Positions 24,436 through 36,600 of a DNA stretch of 64,000 bases are shown here, piece by piece. This DNA is from Ilyonectria destructans (Eukaryota > Ascomycota > Sordariomycetes > Hypocreales > Nectriaceae): contig JAHEWK010000015.1 in NCBI GenBank assembly GCA_020740775.1, positions 62,001 through 126,000 on the forward strand. The letters are read 5' to 3'. Below the pieces are notes generated by a model. The model was not told the DNA's origin. It ran no database searches and saw nothing but the letters and a program-made list of their open reading frames with translations. A program made the translations under genes and the position numbers. Each line of letters opens with the position of its first letter. The first letter of the stretch is position 1.

Positions 24436-27370
24436 GGACGAATTGAGCCGGAAACACTCACGCGAACCTCCTATCGAAAGGCGGTGCGGGACATCACCAT
24501 GCCTTACATTCTTTACTAGCTCTCATATGTTTCCTTGGTCTCCGCAGCGGGGAGTCCTTATTGGTTGAGATGGGTCTGATGGTAGAGAGAACCAAGGTGC
24601 TGCGTAGCATGGGGCGCCGTTGCACACGTACATATAGAACTGCCATTTTCTTAGGAGCTGTATTAGAGCGGGCGATCGATGGGATGAATGATGACGAATA
24701 GATGACTTCGAAGGCTGATTTGGCTTGAACGAGGGCACAGCTGGCCCCGCGTTGGAGGAAAGAGCCTTGTATGTACCCATCTCCCAACGGCTTCATGGCC
24801 AATCAAGCAAGTCTCATATATGCATAAAGTATGCGTCAAGCAAAGGTGCTCGCAGAACAAGAGTGCGACAGTGGGATAGAGCCCAGTAAGTCTCAATCAG
24901 TGTTGGCCTGTATGGGACACCCGAGCCTGACGAGACGGCCGTGTTATCTCGTCTTCCATAGGTAATGTTAAACAGGCCTTGGAATTGGACGTGGAGTGGC
25001 GGAGAAAGGGGTGGGACGCGAACTAGACGCGTCAATGGCGTTTTGCGGCCCATTGACGCGACCAGCCTCAAGAGTTTAATGGGCGCGGATTCGACGTGAA
25101 AAGCACAGTGTTGGTTGGATCAGGCACTGTAGCCGCAACGCTCCTGCGTATGACCAAAATGCAGCTCTGTAAGATATAGAAACATCAAGTATGATTCAAC
25201 GATATTCAATTGCGTTTGCGTGAAACGGCCATGCTGGACTTTTACTACTTCTTAGATTAACGTATACGTAGGAGACATAGTTTGACACTTCTGAAAGCAT
25301 TGGTGTTGGTAGGTGGTGAACGACACCCGCCAGCCGCGTTACTTGGCTGCTGGAACGGGTGGCTAGACTGGGTCAGGTCAATATTGGCTGCTACAGTACG
25401 GGGGTATGGAGCGCTGCTACACTGCAGGCGACAGTCACGGCACGTCAAAGCACGGCAGCCAATCGAAGTAGACGGCGATCACGCTCACGATCACGCCGGC
25501 ACGCGTCCAGCCCTCTCACTGATGGACGGCATATATTGACTTGTCAGCTACTGCCTCTGAGCGCCCAGCGCGGCAGCGTATCCGTACAGGGAAGCACCCT
25601 GTCTAGCCTTAGTGTCCTGAGTGAGAACATATTGATACGTAGCAGCACTGCCGAGTCCACAACTGACGCAGGCGCGGAACGTCCCGCCTGCCGTATTGGA
25701 AGCGTTTCTGGAACAAAACAACAACACACGCACGTACAACACGGCGTCGACCCACGCCAGTGTTTTTGGCTGGGTAGGGTGAGACGGTCAACCACTGGCA
25801 GCGCACGCGTCTCTCGCTCTGCCAGGGGACAGCAACCCTGAAAAACAAGCCACACACGCACTGCACCGCGCGAGGATGCACCACGCGCATAAGACGAGGA
25901 CACGGCCTCATAGGATAGGCACACACGCCCACTCGCCCACTCACATATGCGCGCAAGACCCAACAGGCGGTGGGCCTTGTCCGGTGGCTGTAAATACGAC
26001 ATAGGGCACTTAAGTTGTCTACCGGTTATTTGAAGCATTTGTCGAATCTACCTACATATTGTAGGCCTCTTATATGTGTGTCATTGCAAACAAGGTGGGC
26101 AAATATACAAAGTATACCAAGATGGGGTTCAGCCTCCAATTTCTCCCGTTGTTAGTGGACCAAAGTGCTAGACCAGGGATGGACTGGACTGGCGACGAGC
26201 TTATGTTTCCGTGGAGGGGGCTTGGCTTCGTCCAGGAATATTGCCTTGCAAGAATACACATTTATGAAAGGGCCAGTCGCTTGGAGGTGCATAGCACATG
26301 TCGTTAATCTACCCATCGATTCACCTCCCTCCTTGACTGGTTTTCCGAGCAGCATGTGCTTTGTTGGTACGCCACATCCAGCGACAGTGAACATAAAGAA
26401 TAAAGAACGTGACTGAGAATAGCAACGACATTGACAACGGTGACAGGCTTCCCTTGTGATAGGTCTAGCTAGTGGAGACACTATGGGACCGAGACGGGTG
26501 GTGTCTATGAGGACTACCCGTCTGCGAGAGAGTGTGGGCGAGAGATGCCTTATTTTGGAAAATGGGGTGCCCGACTGGACGGGACCACCCAAGTCGTAGG
26601 ACTGGAGTTGTTGTTATTGATCAGTGAACCCGCGCGTTTCCTGGCCGTCCGCGATCCCCCTGTAACAATGGAGAGCCAGGTGTGCGCGCTACCTGATTGG
26701 GTGTAGTTAAGCCCCTGTGCTTAGCGCGCCTCCAGGTCCCAGGTCAACCTCCCTCTAACATCCCTCACGAACGGCCCTCCCGCCGCCCGCCTTTCACCCC
26801 CCCAAAGCCCAAAGGCCCCCCAAGCTTCCCTCCCCAAGGCGTAGACCCGGCAAAGCCCAGCCCAGCGCCTACTTTCGCACCTACACCCGCCAACGCAAAC
26901 GCCAGCCAAACCTCGACCTCGTCCTCGCTCGACCGCATCCTCGCATCCACCAAAACATCGCCGGCTCTTTCTCCCTCATCCTCACCCTTTCAGCATTAAC
27001 AAACCCCCCCTTCCCCACGCCGACGACGCTCTCGTCCCCTCCCTTCTCACATACAATATCTCACTTTCACTCTCTCTCTGACGCCCAAGCGCCCATTTCT
27101 GCTACCGATCCGTCACCCGGCCCATGCGAGCTCGAGACGATGCGATAAACGCCTCCAGTCGATTCAAGTCGAGACCTGCTGGACGGTGATTGGGATCTGC
27201 CCTCACCGTCTTGCCCGGCCTCCATCTCTCCCGACCGTCGCCGTCATCCTTCGCCCTTCCATCACCGACCTCCACCATCTTTCTCACCCTGCCGACTCAG
27301 CTGCCCACCGCCACCCTACGACCTCCCGACCGCCGTCCCGAAACGTTGACCAACCCATCCCCTCACGATC
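24436..27370. other. 2.9-kb intergenic region upstream of CDH1
   Basis: I see no protein-coding gene. The distal part (about 24.9-25.1 kb) contains an 11-bp perfect inverted repeat. The proximal 600 bp is strongly C- and CT-rich on the plus strand, consistent with a long CDH1 leader. Cell-cycle regulators in filamentous fungi often have long leaders, which fits but does not prove this. Confidence 0.5.
25028..25060. repeat. Perfect 11-bp inverted repeat with 11-bp spacer
   Basis: CGCGTCAATGG at 25028-25038 is followed by an 11-bp spacer and its exact reverse complement CCATTGACGCG at 25050-25060. The left arm overlaps an ACGCGT hexamer (25027-25032), and a further GACGCG lies at about 25015. 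It could be a hairpin or a dimeric binding site. Confidence 0.8.
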
Positions 27371-29322
27371 ATGACGCTGCCGGCTGAACCTGCTGGTCTT
27401 TCTTCCGCAATCTCTCCATCCTCCAAGAGGGTCATGGACGAACCCAAAGCCCCCGCTGCCGGCCCCGTCCGCGCCGCCACTCCTCCCCCCCGCTCAGATC
27501 GCGGCCGCTTGGAGTCGAGACACAACCTTGACGGCGCCTCGAATCGATCCCTCCGAAGCAGCGCCCGAATCAGCGATGCCTCCCGCGCCAGTCCCTTTGA
27601 TGTCGACGCCGTCGACCACGCCTTGCTACGCGAGTTTCAGCGACCCCAGCGCGAGAGCACTCCAGGCTCCAGTCCTCATCGCAAACGCCAGCGGATAAAT
27701 GGTGATCGGTTCGTTCATGCCTCCATAGGCTCTCGCCATTTTACATGGCTCACACTTTAGTAGATTCATTCCGACTCGCTCAGGCCAGGACCTCCAGGCC
27801 AGCTTCAGCTTGCTGCACGAGGATGGGTCCCCCGCCACTCCCTCCAAACAAAAGAAGCGTACCCCCCACGGCGAACTTCACTTCCAGAAGAGTATGATAC
27901 CCCCTCCCACCCCGGCAATCGATGACCGAGTCGTACTGACGTGCTGGAACAGCGGAAGAGGCAAACCGGACCTTTTCAACATTGCTACGCGCCGAGCTAT
28001 TTGAAAGCTCAGTCCCCCAAGCAACCACACCCACACTATCTCCCGATCATGCCCTACCTACCTCTTCCCATGTTCCCGCTCACGATGGCACCCGATCCCA
28101 CACCCCTCCAAACAACGCCTCTGTCACCTCCCTGCCATCCTCATTGACGCCATCAACCCCTCACAAAAACCTGTTCTCCTACATGTCCCCACGCCATCAC
28201 AGCCACGTTGCCGGGCATCCAACTCCGTCAAAGACACCTCAAAGCAGGCATGGGCCGAACCTAGATACTCGGGCTGAGATCTACAGCTTATCTCCCGTTC
28301 GTTTTGGTAGTCAACAAATGCTGTTAAGTCCCCGACGTCAACCGAGAGCCGTCAGCAAGGTGCCCTACAAAGTTCTGGATGCCCCCGAACTCGCCGATGA
28401 CTTCTACTTGAACCTGGTAGATTGGGGAAGCGCCAACATTCTAGGTGTCGGCCTGGGCTCCAGTGTCTATATGTGGAACGCCCAAACGAGCAAAGTGAAT
28501 AAGCTTTGTACACTAGAGGACGACACAGTCACCAGCGTGTCTTGGATCCAAAAAGGCACCCACCTTGCCATTGGCACTGGTAAGGGTCTGGTACAGATCT
28601 GGGACGCCGAGAAGGCCAGGAGACTCAGAACCATGACTGGCCACACGGCAAGAGTTGGATCTTTGGCGTGGAATACTCATATTCTGACTTCTGGGTCACG
28701 CGATCGATTAATCTACCACCGAGATGTCCGAGCCCCAGACCAGTGGATGAGGAAGCTCGTGGGTCATAAGCAAGAGGTGTGTGGGCTGAAGTGGAACTGC
28801 GAGGATGGGCAGTTGGCTAGTGGCGGAAACGACAACAAGCTCATGGTCTGGGATAAGCTCTCGGAAACCCCATTGTGGAAATTTTCAGATCACACCGCTG
28901 CCGTCAAGGCTATCTCATGGTCGCCACATCAACGTGGCCTACTTGCCTCGGGAGGCGGTACGGCAGATCGTCGCATCATCTTCCATGACACTGTCAAAGG
29001 TACCGTCATCAATGAGATTGATACGGGTAGCCAAGTGTGCAATCTTGCATGGTCGAAGAACTCCAATGAGATCGTCTCAACACATGGATACAGTCAGAAT
29101 CAAATCGTTGTCTGGAAGTACCCGTCCATGACCCAGGTAGCCAGCTTGACTGGTCACACGTACCGAGTTCTGTATCTGGCCATGAGTCCAGATGGCCGAG
29201 TTGTTGTGACTGGCGCCGGAGATGAGACATTGAGGTTCTGGTCGGTATTCGGTCGACGTCCTGGAGCTCGAGAAGAGGGCGAAGCTGGTGGTCGACTCGC
29301 TGACTGGGGCGTCATCCGGTAA
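27371..29322 (+). CDS. CDH1: APC/C activator Cdh1/Fzr1 (WD40 protein)
   Basis: Substrate-recruiting co-activator of the anaphase-promoting complex in late mitosis and G1. Exons 27371-27708, 27764-27891 and 27953-29322 give about 611 residues. Introns are 55 and 61 bp (GTTCGT..TAG, GTATGA..CAG). Splicing rebuilds the C-box DRFIPTR at 112-118, with intron 1 inside the codon for Arg113, and then KRTPHGELHFQK-TEEANRTFSTLLRAELFE, a family hallmark. Seven WD40 repeats follow from about residue 270, with phrases such as GHTARVGSLAW, GSRDRLIYHRD and GGNDNKLMVWD. The protein ends in the Ile-Arg tail (WGVIR) that docks on Cdc27/Apc3. Many S/T-P sites in the first 250 residues fit inhibition by CDK. The conserved KRTPHGELHFQK segment separates Cdh1 from Cdc20. 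Confidence 0.95.
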
Positions 29323-30301
29323 AGGTTGCATCGCTTCTGTGGTGGTTGGAGGACTTACTGCACTCCATACATGATGGGATATCAGACGGTTTGGATTTGC
29401 CGCGGTTCCCTCGATACTCTTGGCTCTGGCGAGGGCCTTATACACAAAGAAAACAAGAATTCCCCCTCCTATTCAGTAAGGAAGGGTGACTGGGAGAGCT
29501 CTATGCTCTCGAGTCGGATCTAATTCTCTATGGAAGAAATACCCTGATGGCTGATCATCTACATTACACTGGCGTCGCATTTTGATTCAGGACTTCTCTG
29601 GCTAACGGGCGGATCATGACGGGGTGTTGGTTGGACTGGGTTTGCTACTGGTTTTGGGAAGTGGGCGGCAAACTGACGATGCCGGGAATGAATCGAAGAA
29701 ATTCGGCTGGAAGGGAAAGTTAGCGAGAGCTGTGTTTTTTGTCAAGCGAGTTCGGGATTTTGTTTCTGTTCATCTTTGGTCAGCAAAGCGACGAGTAGCT
29801 AGAGAGAAGCCTGAGTCTATGGGCGGGTGAATGATTCCCCCCCTCAATGAAAACCTCAATCTCAGCACACCACTACGAGGAACTGTATCGTGATGTTCAC
29901 ACGCTCGTCAACTTTAAGAACAAGCAGCCCACCACGAAGAACCTATTTACTGACGCATACTTCGCATGACAACATTAATAATATGTTTTATTCGTCGCAT
30001 CGTAGCCTTCTTCTCCAATCTAAAGACCGGTTTGAGTCTGGAGTCATTCCAGCAAAACAAAACGGGGGGTATACGTGACTAGATGGCTATCGTCCTTGAA
30101 AAGAACAAGATAACTCAGCCCCTACAAACACACTCCATACACCGCAGCCTAAGTAATTCAAACACGTAACCAAGCGCCAAGAAGAATCGTTACAAGAGAG
30201 ATCCATCTGCTACCACACGACGCTCCGATATGAGCAACTACATCTCGAATATCCGATTTATCGCCATGAGCCGTTCAAAAGAGTCGCTGAATCCAACTCA
30301 T
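29323..30301. other. Convergent intergenic region CDH1 / GPC1
   Basis: About 980 bp of 3' flank of both genes. There are no supported genes or repeats. Confidence 0.5.
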
Positions 30302-32026
30302 CTAAGAGGCCACCCCACTAGTCTTCCTCTCCCTAGTAACATTCTCGTAATCTCCGTCAACTGCGGTAGAGTGGGATCCTCGCGGTTCATCCAGGAGTGG
30401 GATCTGATCCACACCGAGGTTTCGGTCAGAGTCATCCTTTGACAGCGGTATTTCGCCCACCATATCCCTCCCCCGCTCGACTTCGTCCGTAGAAACAATC
30501 TGACTAGTAGACAATGAAGCTCGGTGTGTCTTCTCAGGGCCAGCTGCGTCGTCAGAGCGGGGCATTATGGAGGGAGAATGCGGCATGGTTTCCGGGGAAT
30601 TCTGCCATTTCATGACCTCGGCCTTCATTGCCTCTAATTCCTTCTGGAACCGATTTCCGAAAACATCGATGTAATATGTTGCACCATTGTATATGCTCCA
30701 AACGAAAACGATGAGGAGGAATGCAGACGATGCATAACGGCTCAGGAACCAGAGTGGGCAAGGGAGCATGGTGAGCACAGCATAAGCAAACTGGATCAGC
30801 ATATAGACGGCTTCTTGCCAGCCCTCGGGGCATGCCAAGACCATCTTTCCAATCCAAGTCTTGGAATATGACTTGCGCAGCCAAGTGAAAGACGTTGGTC
30901 GACCAGCAGCAATCTTCTCCTTCCGACGGATAGAGATGAAGAAGAAGTATGCGAGTTGCCAGAAAATGTAGGGAACCGTGCTCCACGCAAGCATGGAGAC
31001 AACATTAGCGTATGCGGTAGGTGACCCCGGTTCCGAGTTCATGATGGTCCAGATGGCAGGAAAGCGAAGTTTTTGAGTCTCAGGGGGGAGAAGGTGAACG
31101 ATACAATGGAGTGTTGCACAAGGCATAATGTGGATGAAGAGCGAAGTAACCTTGTCGAAACTGTGAAAGACGAGCGAGTTACGCCACATGATAATAGCAA
31201 CGGCATTGTTTCCGTAGGCGAGACAGTATGCGGCCATAAAGAAGCGCTTGGACGACGGAAAGACCCAAATAGACAGCAGCAACAGGAAGTTGACGAAGTA
31301 GCAGAGATCGGCGAGGAAGTAGTGGTAGCCACGCCGGTGGTAAGTAAAGTAGCGAATGGGCATGAAGTAGAGTAGTTGGGCAGTGTACCACAGGTGGAAG
31401 TGCTCGGGGTGGCCGCCAATGAGATATCCACTAATGAAGATGTTCAAAACGCCACAGATGAACGATATCTTCTCTCGCAAGCTGATGGCCTTGGTGTTGT
31501 TCCACTGCTTGCCAAGCTTATCGACGCGACGTCGCATCTGCTTGCGGTAGCGGTCGAGCTGCTCGTCGGCCGAGGGAACGCGTCGCCTCCATTCTTCGAC
31601 CATACGTTCTCGGGCAAGCTGCGTCTTGGACTTGAGGACATCTCGGGACCGGCGAACCTTGTCAGTCTGGGCGGAGATACCCTTCTGCAGCTTTTCAAGT
31701 TGCTGCGGTAAGGCAAAGTTATCAAGAAGGTCGAGAACGGTCAGGCGGTCCAGTGGTGGAAGGGCATCCCAGTCCTCGTGGTAGGAGCTGCTGCCGGAGA
31801 AGGATGGATTTCTTGAGAGTCGTGGGCTCTTGGGCGTAGTGGCCCCCAGAATCGGAGTGTCGAGGATGGCATGGTCGGTATGGTCGGCAGCAAACGAATT
31901 CGGAGACATAGGGGCCTCGGGATCGGGGGTCAGGACGGTATCGCTATCGGTAGAGATGGCGTCGGATTTGACAGCTGGAGTGGTGGTTGTTGCAGCCAGC
32001 GTGGCTGCTCTCTGTTCGTCGTCCAT
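30302..32026 (-). CDS. GPC1: Glycerophosphocholine acyltransferase Gpc1
   Basis: Acyl-CoA-dependent acylation of glycerophosphocholine to lysophosphatidylcholine, part of phosphatidylcholine remodelling in the ER. It is a single exon of 574 residues. The start is MDDEQRAAT at 32026, because the frame extends upstream only to a TTG. Residues 1-90 are disordered with several SP/TP sites. A coiled region about 95-175 contains LPQQLEKLQKGISAQTDKVRRSRDVLKSKTQLARERM-type heptads. About eight membrane segments follow (about 190-460), including ISFICGVLNIFISGYLIGG, the conserved HPEHFHLWYT loop, FVNFLLLLSIWVF and YVDVFG/YIDVFGNRFQ near the end of the core. The tail is acidic and hydrophilic. The pattern matches the DUF2838/Gpc1 family of yeast and plants. 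I see no signal peptide. Confidence 0.9.
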   Translation of the reverse strand: MDDEQRAATLAATTTTPAVKSDAISTDSDTVLTPDPEAPMSPNSFAADHTDHAILDTPILGATTPKSPRLSRNPSFSGSSSYHEDWDALPPLDRLTVLDLLDNFALPQQLEKLQKGISAQTDKVRRSRDVLKSKTQLARERMVEEWRRRVPSADEQLDRYRKQMRRRVDKLGKQWNNTKAISLREKISFICGVLNIFISGYLIGGHPEHFHLWYTAQLLYFMPIRYFTYHRRGYHYFLADLCYFVNFLLLLSIWVFPSSKRFFMAAYCLAYGNNAVAIIMWRNSLVFHSFDKVTSLFIHIMPCATLHCIVHLLPPETQKLRFPAIWTIMNSEPGSPTAYANVVSMLAWSTVPYIFWQLAYFFFISIRRKEKIAAGRPTSFTWLRKSYSKTWIGKMVLACPEGWQEAVYMLIQFAYAVLTMLPCPLWFLSRYASSAFLLIVFVWSIYNGATYYIDVFGNRFQKELEAMKAEVMKWQNSPETMPHSPSIMPRSDDAAGPEKTHRASLSTSQIVSTDEVERGRDMVGEIPLSKDDSDRNLGVDQIPLLDEPRGSHSTAVDGDYENVTRERKTSGVAS

Positions 32027-33646
32027 GGCTCGCGTCTTAGTGGTCGCCCAGTAGGCTGATGCCTTCAATAAGTGACTGAGAGGAGCTTGTCAGCCGCCAA
32101 AGCCGGAGAGTCGCGTGTGCCTTGGGATTAGAGGGATTCTCACGAGAAAAGATTCGCTTCCCGGGGGCGAAGGGTTCGCGGGATGGACAGGGCAGAGCAG
32201 GGAGGGCAGGGAGGAAGCCAGCTGCGACTGTACTTCTCCCGGTGGTGTCGACGACAAGCGACGACGTACAGACAGTGGTTTATCGACTTCGGGAGAAATG
32301 AGAAGAAGAAGGAAGCCTTCAGATGGAATGGGCCGTGGAGAGGAAAGGGATCGAAAGAAACACGGCGGTGACGGAGGCATCTATCCACGTGGGACACCGA
32401 ATGTCTGAGAGTCCCGATGATGGAAGGCACGCCTGGTTCCAAATGTCCACGCCGGATTCGCTGGGAATCCGGTTTTGGCTGTTTTTGGGGTAGAGTGGGG
32501 ACCCGAGCCATGGACCACCAGACGGGAGCCACACGGAGCGCCATACGGTGGAGCTGGTGCTGTAGCGTAGCCACTAAAGCCCTATAACTCAAGCGATCTA
32601 CCTGGTGGCAGCACCCACCTCAGCTTATCTCTTTCATGTGCCAATGCAGGGTGACGATGTCCATCCGAGAGCTGTAGCACACATGTACTGTACTGCACGA
32701 ATGCATGGGGCCATCCCGAAGCAGTGGGGTTGGGGTGCAAAATTGGTACATGTCTGATTTGTGCTTGCCCAGGAGCGAGCACACCTAGATTAAAGCATTG
32801 CTGTTGAGCTCAGAGAAACCTCAAGGACCCTCCCTCGCCTGGACGAGTGCGCGTCTGCCAATGCATTGTGCCTGCCTAAATGTTCCATATACCTTTTCTT
32901 TTCTTCTGTGTCGGGGAGTCTCAAAGTCATCCGCGTGACGCTCTTCTTCGTCGTGTTTGAAAATGACACACGTCGTCCTTGAATCGTAATGCTGCTACGC
33001 CACCAGGTGCTCCCAGAAACGCGTGTGGTTGGATGGCAGTCTAGCATTTACAGTAGGTACCTAGGTACGGACGTAGTGCAGTATGATCCGCCAATTGTTG
33101 AGATCTGCCTGCTGACCCTGCTGGTCATGAGCATAGCCACTATTAGCACTGTATTGAAAAGTACGTACCTCCTTACGTGATCCGCTCCGTGTTCCAATGT
33201 GCCCTGGTCCGTGCGGCAAGCTCTCTTCCGTCTTTTTCGGCAACAGCCAGTGGAAAATGGAGGGCAGGAGCAATCAGTGCTGGGTCCGGGTCCGGGTCCA
33301 TCTCTGTGAGGCTCGGGTCGCGCGACGCGTTTGTACGCAGGCACCGCATCTCATCTTTTCTTTGGCGTCGCAACCACAACCAATTCACTCCCTCCCACCG
33401 TCGCCTGCCACCGACTATGCCAGGCTGTAGCCTCGGACATGCGCCCTCTGCTACCTAACATTCCTGAATAAAAGACTCAGCCACCGCCCGTTTCCTTGCG
33501 CGACTCCCAGGTCGCACTCCTGCCCTCGGCTTTTGACGCGCTCGCCGGTCGCATTCGCGATTCTCGATACCCCTCCAACCTCCAACCTCCAATCGTCGTC
33601 CTCTCCCCAGTTACGAATCTCCGGGCTCGCGCCCAAAGTCGCCATC
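32027..33646. promoter_or_regulatory. Divergent promoter region GPC1 / SMC1, with two ACGCGT boxes
   Basis: 1.6 kb between two diverging starts. MluI cell-cycle-box hexamers ACGCGT occur at 33020-33025 and 33325-33330, about 627 and 322 bp upstream of the SMC1 ATG. A 12-bp palindrome GTACCTAGGTAC lies at 33057-33068. No gene is supported. Confidence 0.5.
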
Positions 33647-36600
33647 ATGGGCAAGCTCATCCGCCTCGAGCTGTTTAGTGCGTGACCCATCCCCTGGCGA
33701 CCCTGTCCCGCCTGTCGCCAGCCGTCCGTCGCTAACTCGTCACATATAGACTTCAAGTCCTACAAGGGCCATCACACACTCCTCTTCGGTGATTCCTATT
33801 TCACCTCCATCATCGGACCCAATGGATCCGGGAAATCTAACTCGTGAGTCTGGCCTCGATCTCTGGTTACGACTTTGTCTAACCAACCTATAGCATGGAC
33901 GCCATCTCCTTTGTGCTTGGCATCAAGTCCTCCCATCTCCGATCCGCGCACCTTAAAGATCTCGTCTATCGCGGTCGAGTACTGAAGACGTCAAAGATTA
34001 ACGACGACGGCTCTGCAGACACCAATGGCCATACCAACGGATTTGCCGATGACGACGACAAGGCCTCCCGCGGCGACCCCAAGACCGCCTGGGTCATGGC
34101 CGTGTACGAAGACGATGCAGGCGATGAACAGAAATGGAAGCGCTCCATCACCAACCAGGGTGCCAGTGAATATCGCATCAATGAGCGCGTTGTCACCGCC
34201 CAGCAGTACAACGGAGCCCTCGAGTCGGAGAACATCCTTATCAAGGCGAGAAACTTCTTGGTATTCCAGGGTGATGTTGAGGCTATTGCTTCACAGTCCC
34301 CTCAAGATCTCACCCGCCTCATCGAGCAAATTTCTGGGAGTCTCGACCACAAAGCAGACTACGAAAGGCTCCAGGGAGAGTCGGAGCAGGCTGCTGAGAA
34401 TCAAAACTTTCAGCTACACAGACGTCGTGGCATCAACTCAGAGATCAAGCAATACCGCGAGCAGAAGAAGGAGGCCGACAACTTCCAGAACAAGACGGAG
34501 GAGCGAGATGCTGCCATTGTTACCCAGAGTCTGTGGAAGCTCTTTCACTTTCAGAAGGCCATGGATGAATCGCATGCGGCAATCCAAGACCACCAAGAGG
34601 ACTTGAAAGAACTCCGTCGCAACGTGGAATCTTTCGAGAAGCGACTCGAAGCTGCGCGAAAGGAGCAATCCTCCACTGGACGCCATGTTGCTCGCATAGA
34701 CAAGGACATCAAGCTCAAGGAGAGAAGCATCGAGGACAAGGAGAACAGTCTTGTTCCTTTTGAGGAAAAGATTCACGAGTCCGCTCAACAAATCGAAAAG
34801 TTGCAGGGACAAGTGGCAAAGGTCTCGAAGGAGCGCGATGAGCAGGCCGACATTGTCAACAAGGTCAAGAAGGATATTGAAAATGTGGAAAAGGCTCGGG
34901 AGCTCTTCGAAAATGACTACAAGGAGCAGATGAAGAAGCAGGGCCGCGAGGTTAGTGACACGGACCGCAAGGAGTATAACACCCTCCGCGCCCAGGTCAT
35001 GGCTCGTTCCGGCCCCAACCAAGCCAAACTGGAGAACCTTGAGCGACAGCGAAAGGCAGATGAAGTAACTGTCAATAACCTCAAAGGCAAAGTTGACAGC
35101 ATCGCTGCTGCCATCGAGAAGATCGAGGCTGAGCTCGCCAACATTAGCGAAAGGAGAACTGCCGCCGAGATCGCCTCCAAGGAACTTTCCAAGGAAATCG
35201 ACGCCAAAAAGAAGGAATTCAATCAACTACAGTCAGAGCGCGTCCGAACGAACCAAAAGCGGACTGAACTAGAGGAGAAGCTCGAGGATGTAGCCAAAAA
35301 GCTCAGGGAGGCAGATGATGGTCGACGTCAAAACGACAGGGAGGCCCGACTGAAGGAGATGGTGACTTCCTTGAAGCGCATCTATCCCGGTGTCCGTGGC
35401 CGGATTGGTGATCTCTGTACTCCCAAGCAGAAGAAGTTCGATGAGGCCATCATCGTGGCTCTGGGAAGGGACTTTGACTCGGTTGTGGTTGACTCGGAGA
35501 AAATCGGTGTTGAATGTGTCCAATATCTCAAAGAGCAGAGGTTCCCTCCCATGACCTTCATCCCATTGGACAACATCAAGGTCAACGCAGTCAACACTGC
35601 TGTCAAGGGCTTCTCGGGAGCAAGGCTAACCATTGACACCATCACCTTCGATTCAGCCGTGGAGCGTGCCATGTCTTATGCATGTGGGAGCTCAGTCGTG
35701 TGCGACACTCTCGATATTGCCAAACACATTTGCTACGAAAAGAAGATTCCAGTCAAGGCCGTAACCCTGGAGGGCTACATCATCCACAAGGCAGGTCTGA
35801 TGACGGGTGGCCGTGGACCCGAACAGAAGGGCGGGAAACGGCGATTCGAGGAGGCTGATGTCCAGAACTTGCAACGAATGGCCGCTACGCTCAAGGAGGG
35901 TATTGAGCGCTTGCCAAAAGCCGATCGACGTGGGTCTCAGGAAGAGTCACTACAAATCGACCTTGCTGGCCTCGAACGACGCCTAGCTGCTGTTAGAGAC
36001 GAGCTCACTGCCTACAACAAGAACCATTCGAGCAAAAAGCGCGAGTTAGACAACCAGAAGCGGCAGCTTCGAGAGCTCCAGCCCAAATATGAGGTACAGG
36101 CATCGCAGCTTGAAAGTACCAAGGCAACGTGCCAAGAATTCAAGGATGCCATTGCCCAAGTCGAAGATCAAGTTTTCGCAGACTTCTGCAGGCGGCTCGG
36201 GTACAGTGATATTCGCGCCTACGACGCCTCCCAGGGCAAGCTGGAGCAAGAGGTGTCAGAGAAGCGTAATCAATTCGATGTTCAGAAGCAACGGTTATCA
36301 AGCCGACTCCAGTGGGAGAAGGCTCGTCACGACGAAACGGAGGGTCGGATCAGCAGAATGCAGACCCACGTGCGACGGCTCAAGAGCGATACCAAGTCCT
36401 ACACGAAGGAGAAAGACGCCATTCAAAATGCGATGCGCCAGGAACAAGATGAGGTCGAGGCCCTTCAAGAGACGCTCGAGGGCAGCCGAGCAGAGCTTGG
36501 AGAAAAGAATCAGAAGGTTGCAGAGGCCAGGGCCGAGGTGCAGAAGCGTAGCAAAGACATTGACGTGCGTCTGAAGGACATCAATGCCCTGGAGACAACG

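Noticed and set aside
25544..26038. 164-codon minus-strand frame upstream of CDH1
   Set aside because: It is Cys- and Arg-rich with no conserved pattern, several overlapping frames are present, and there are no splice signals.
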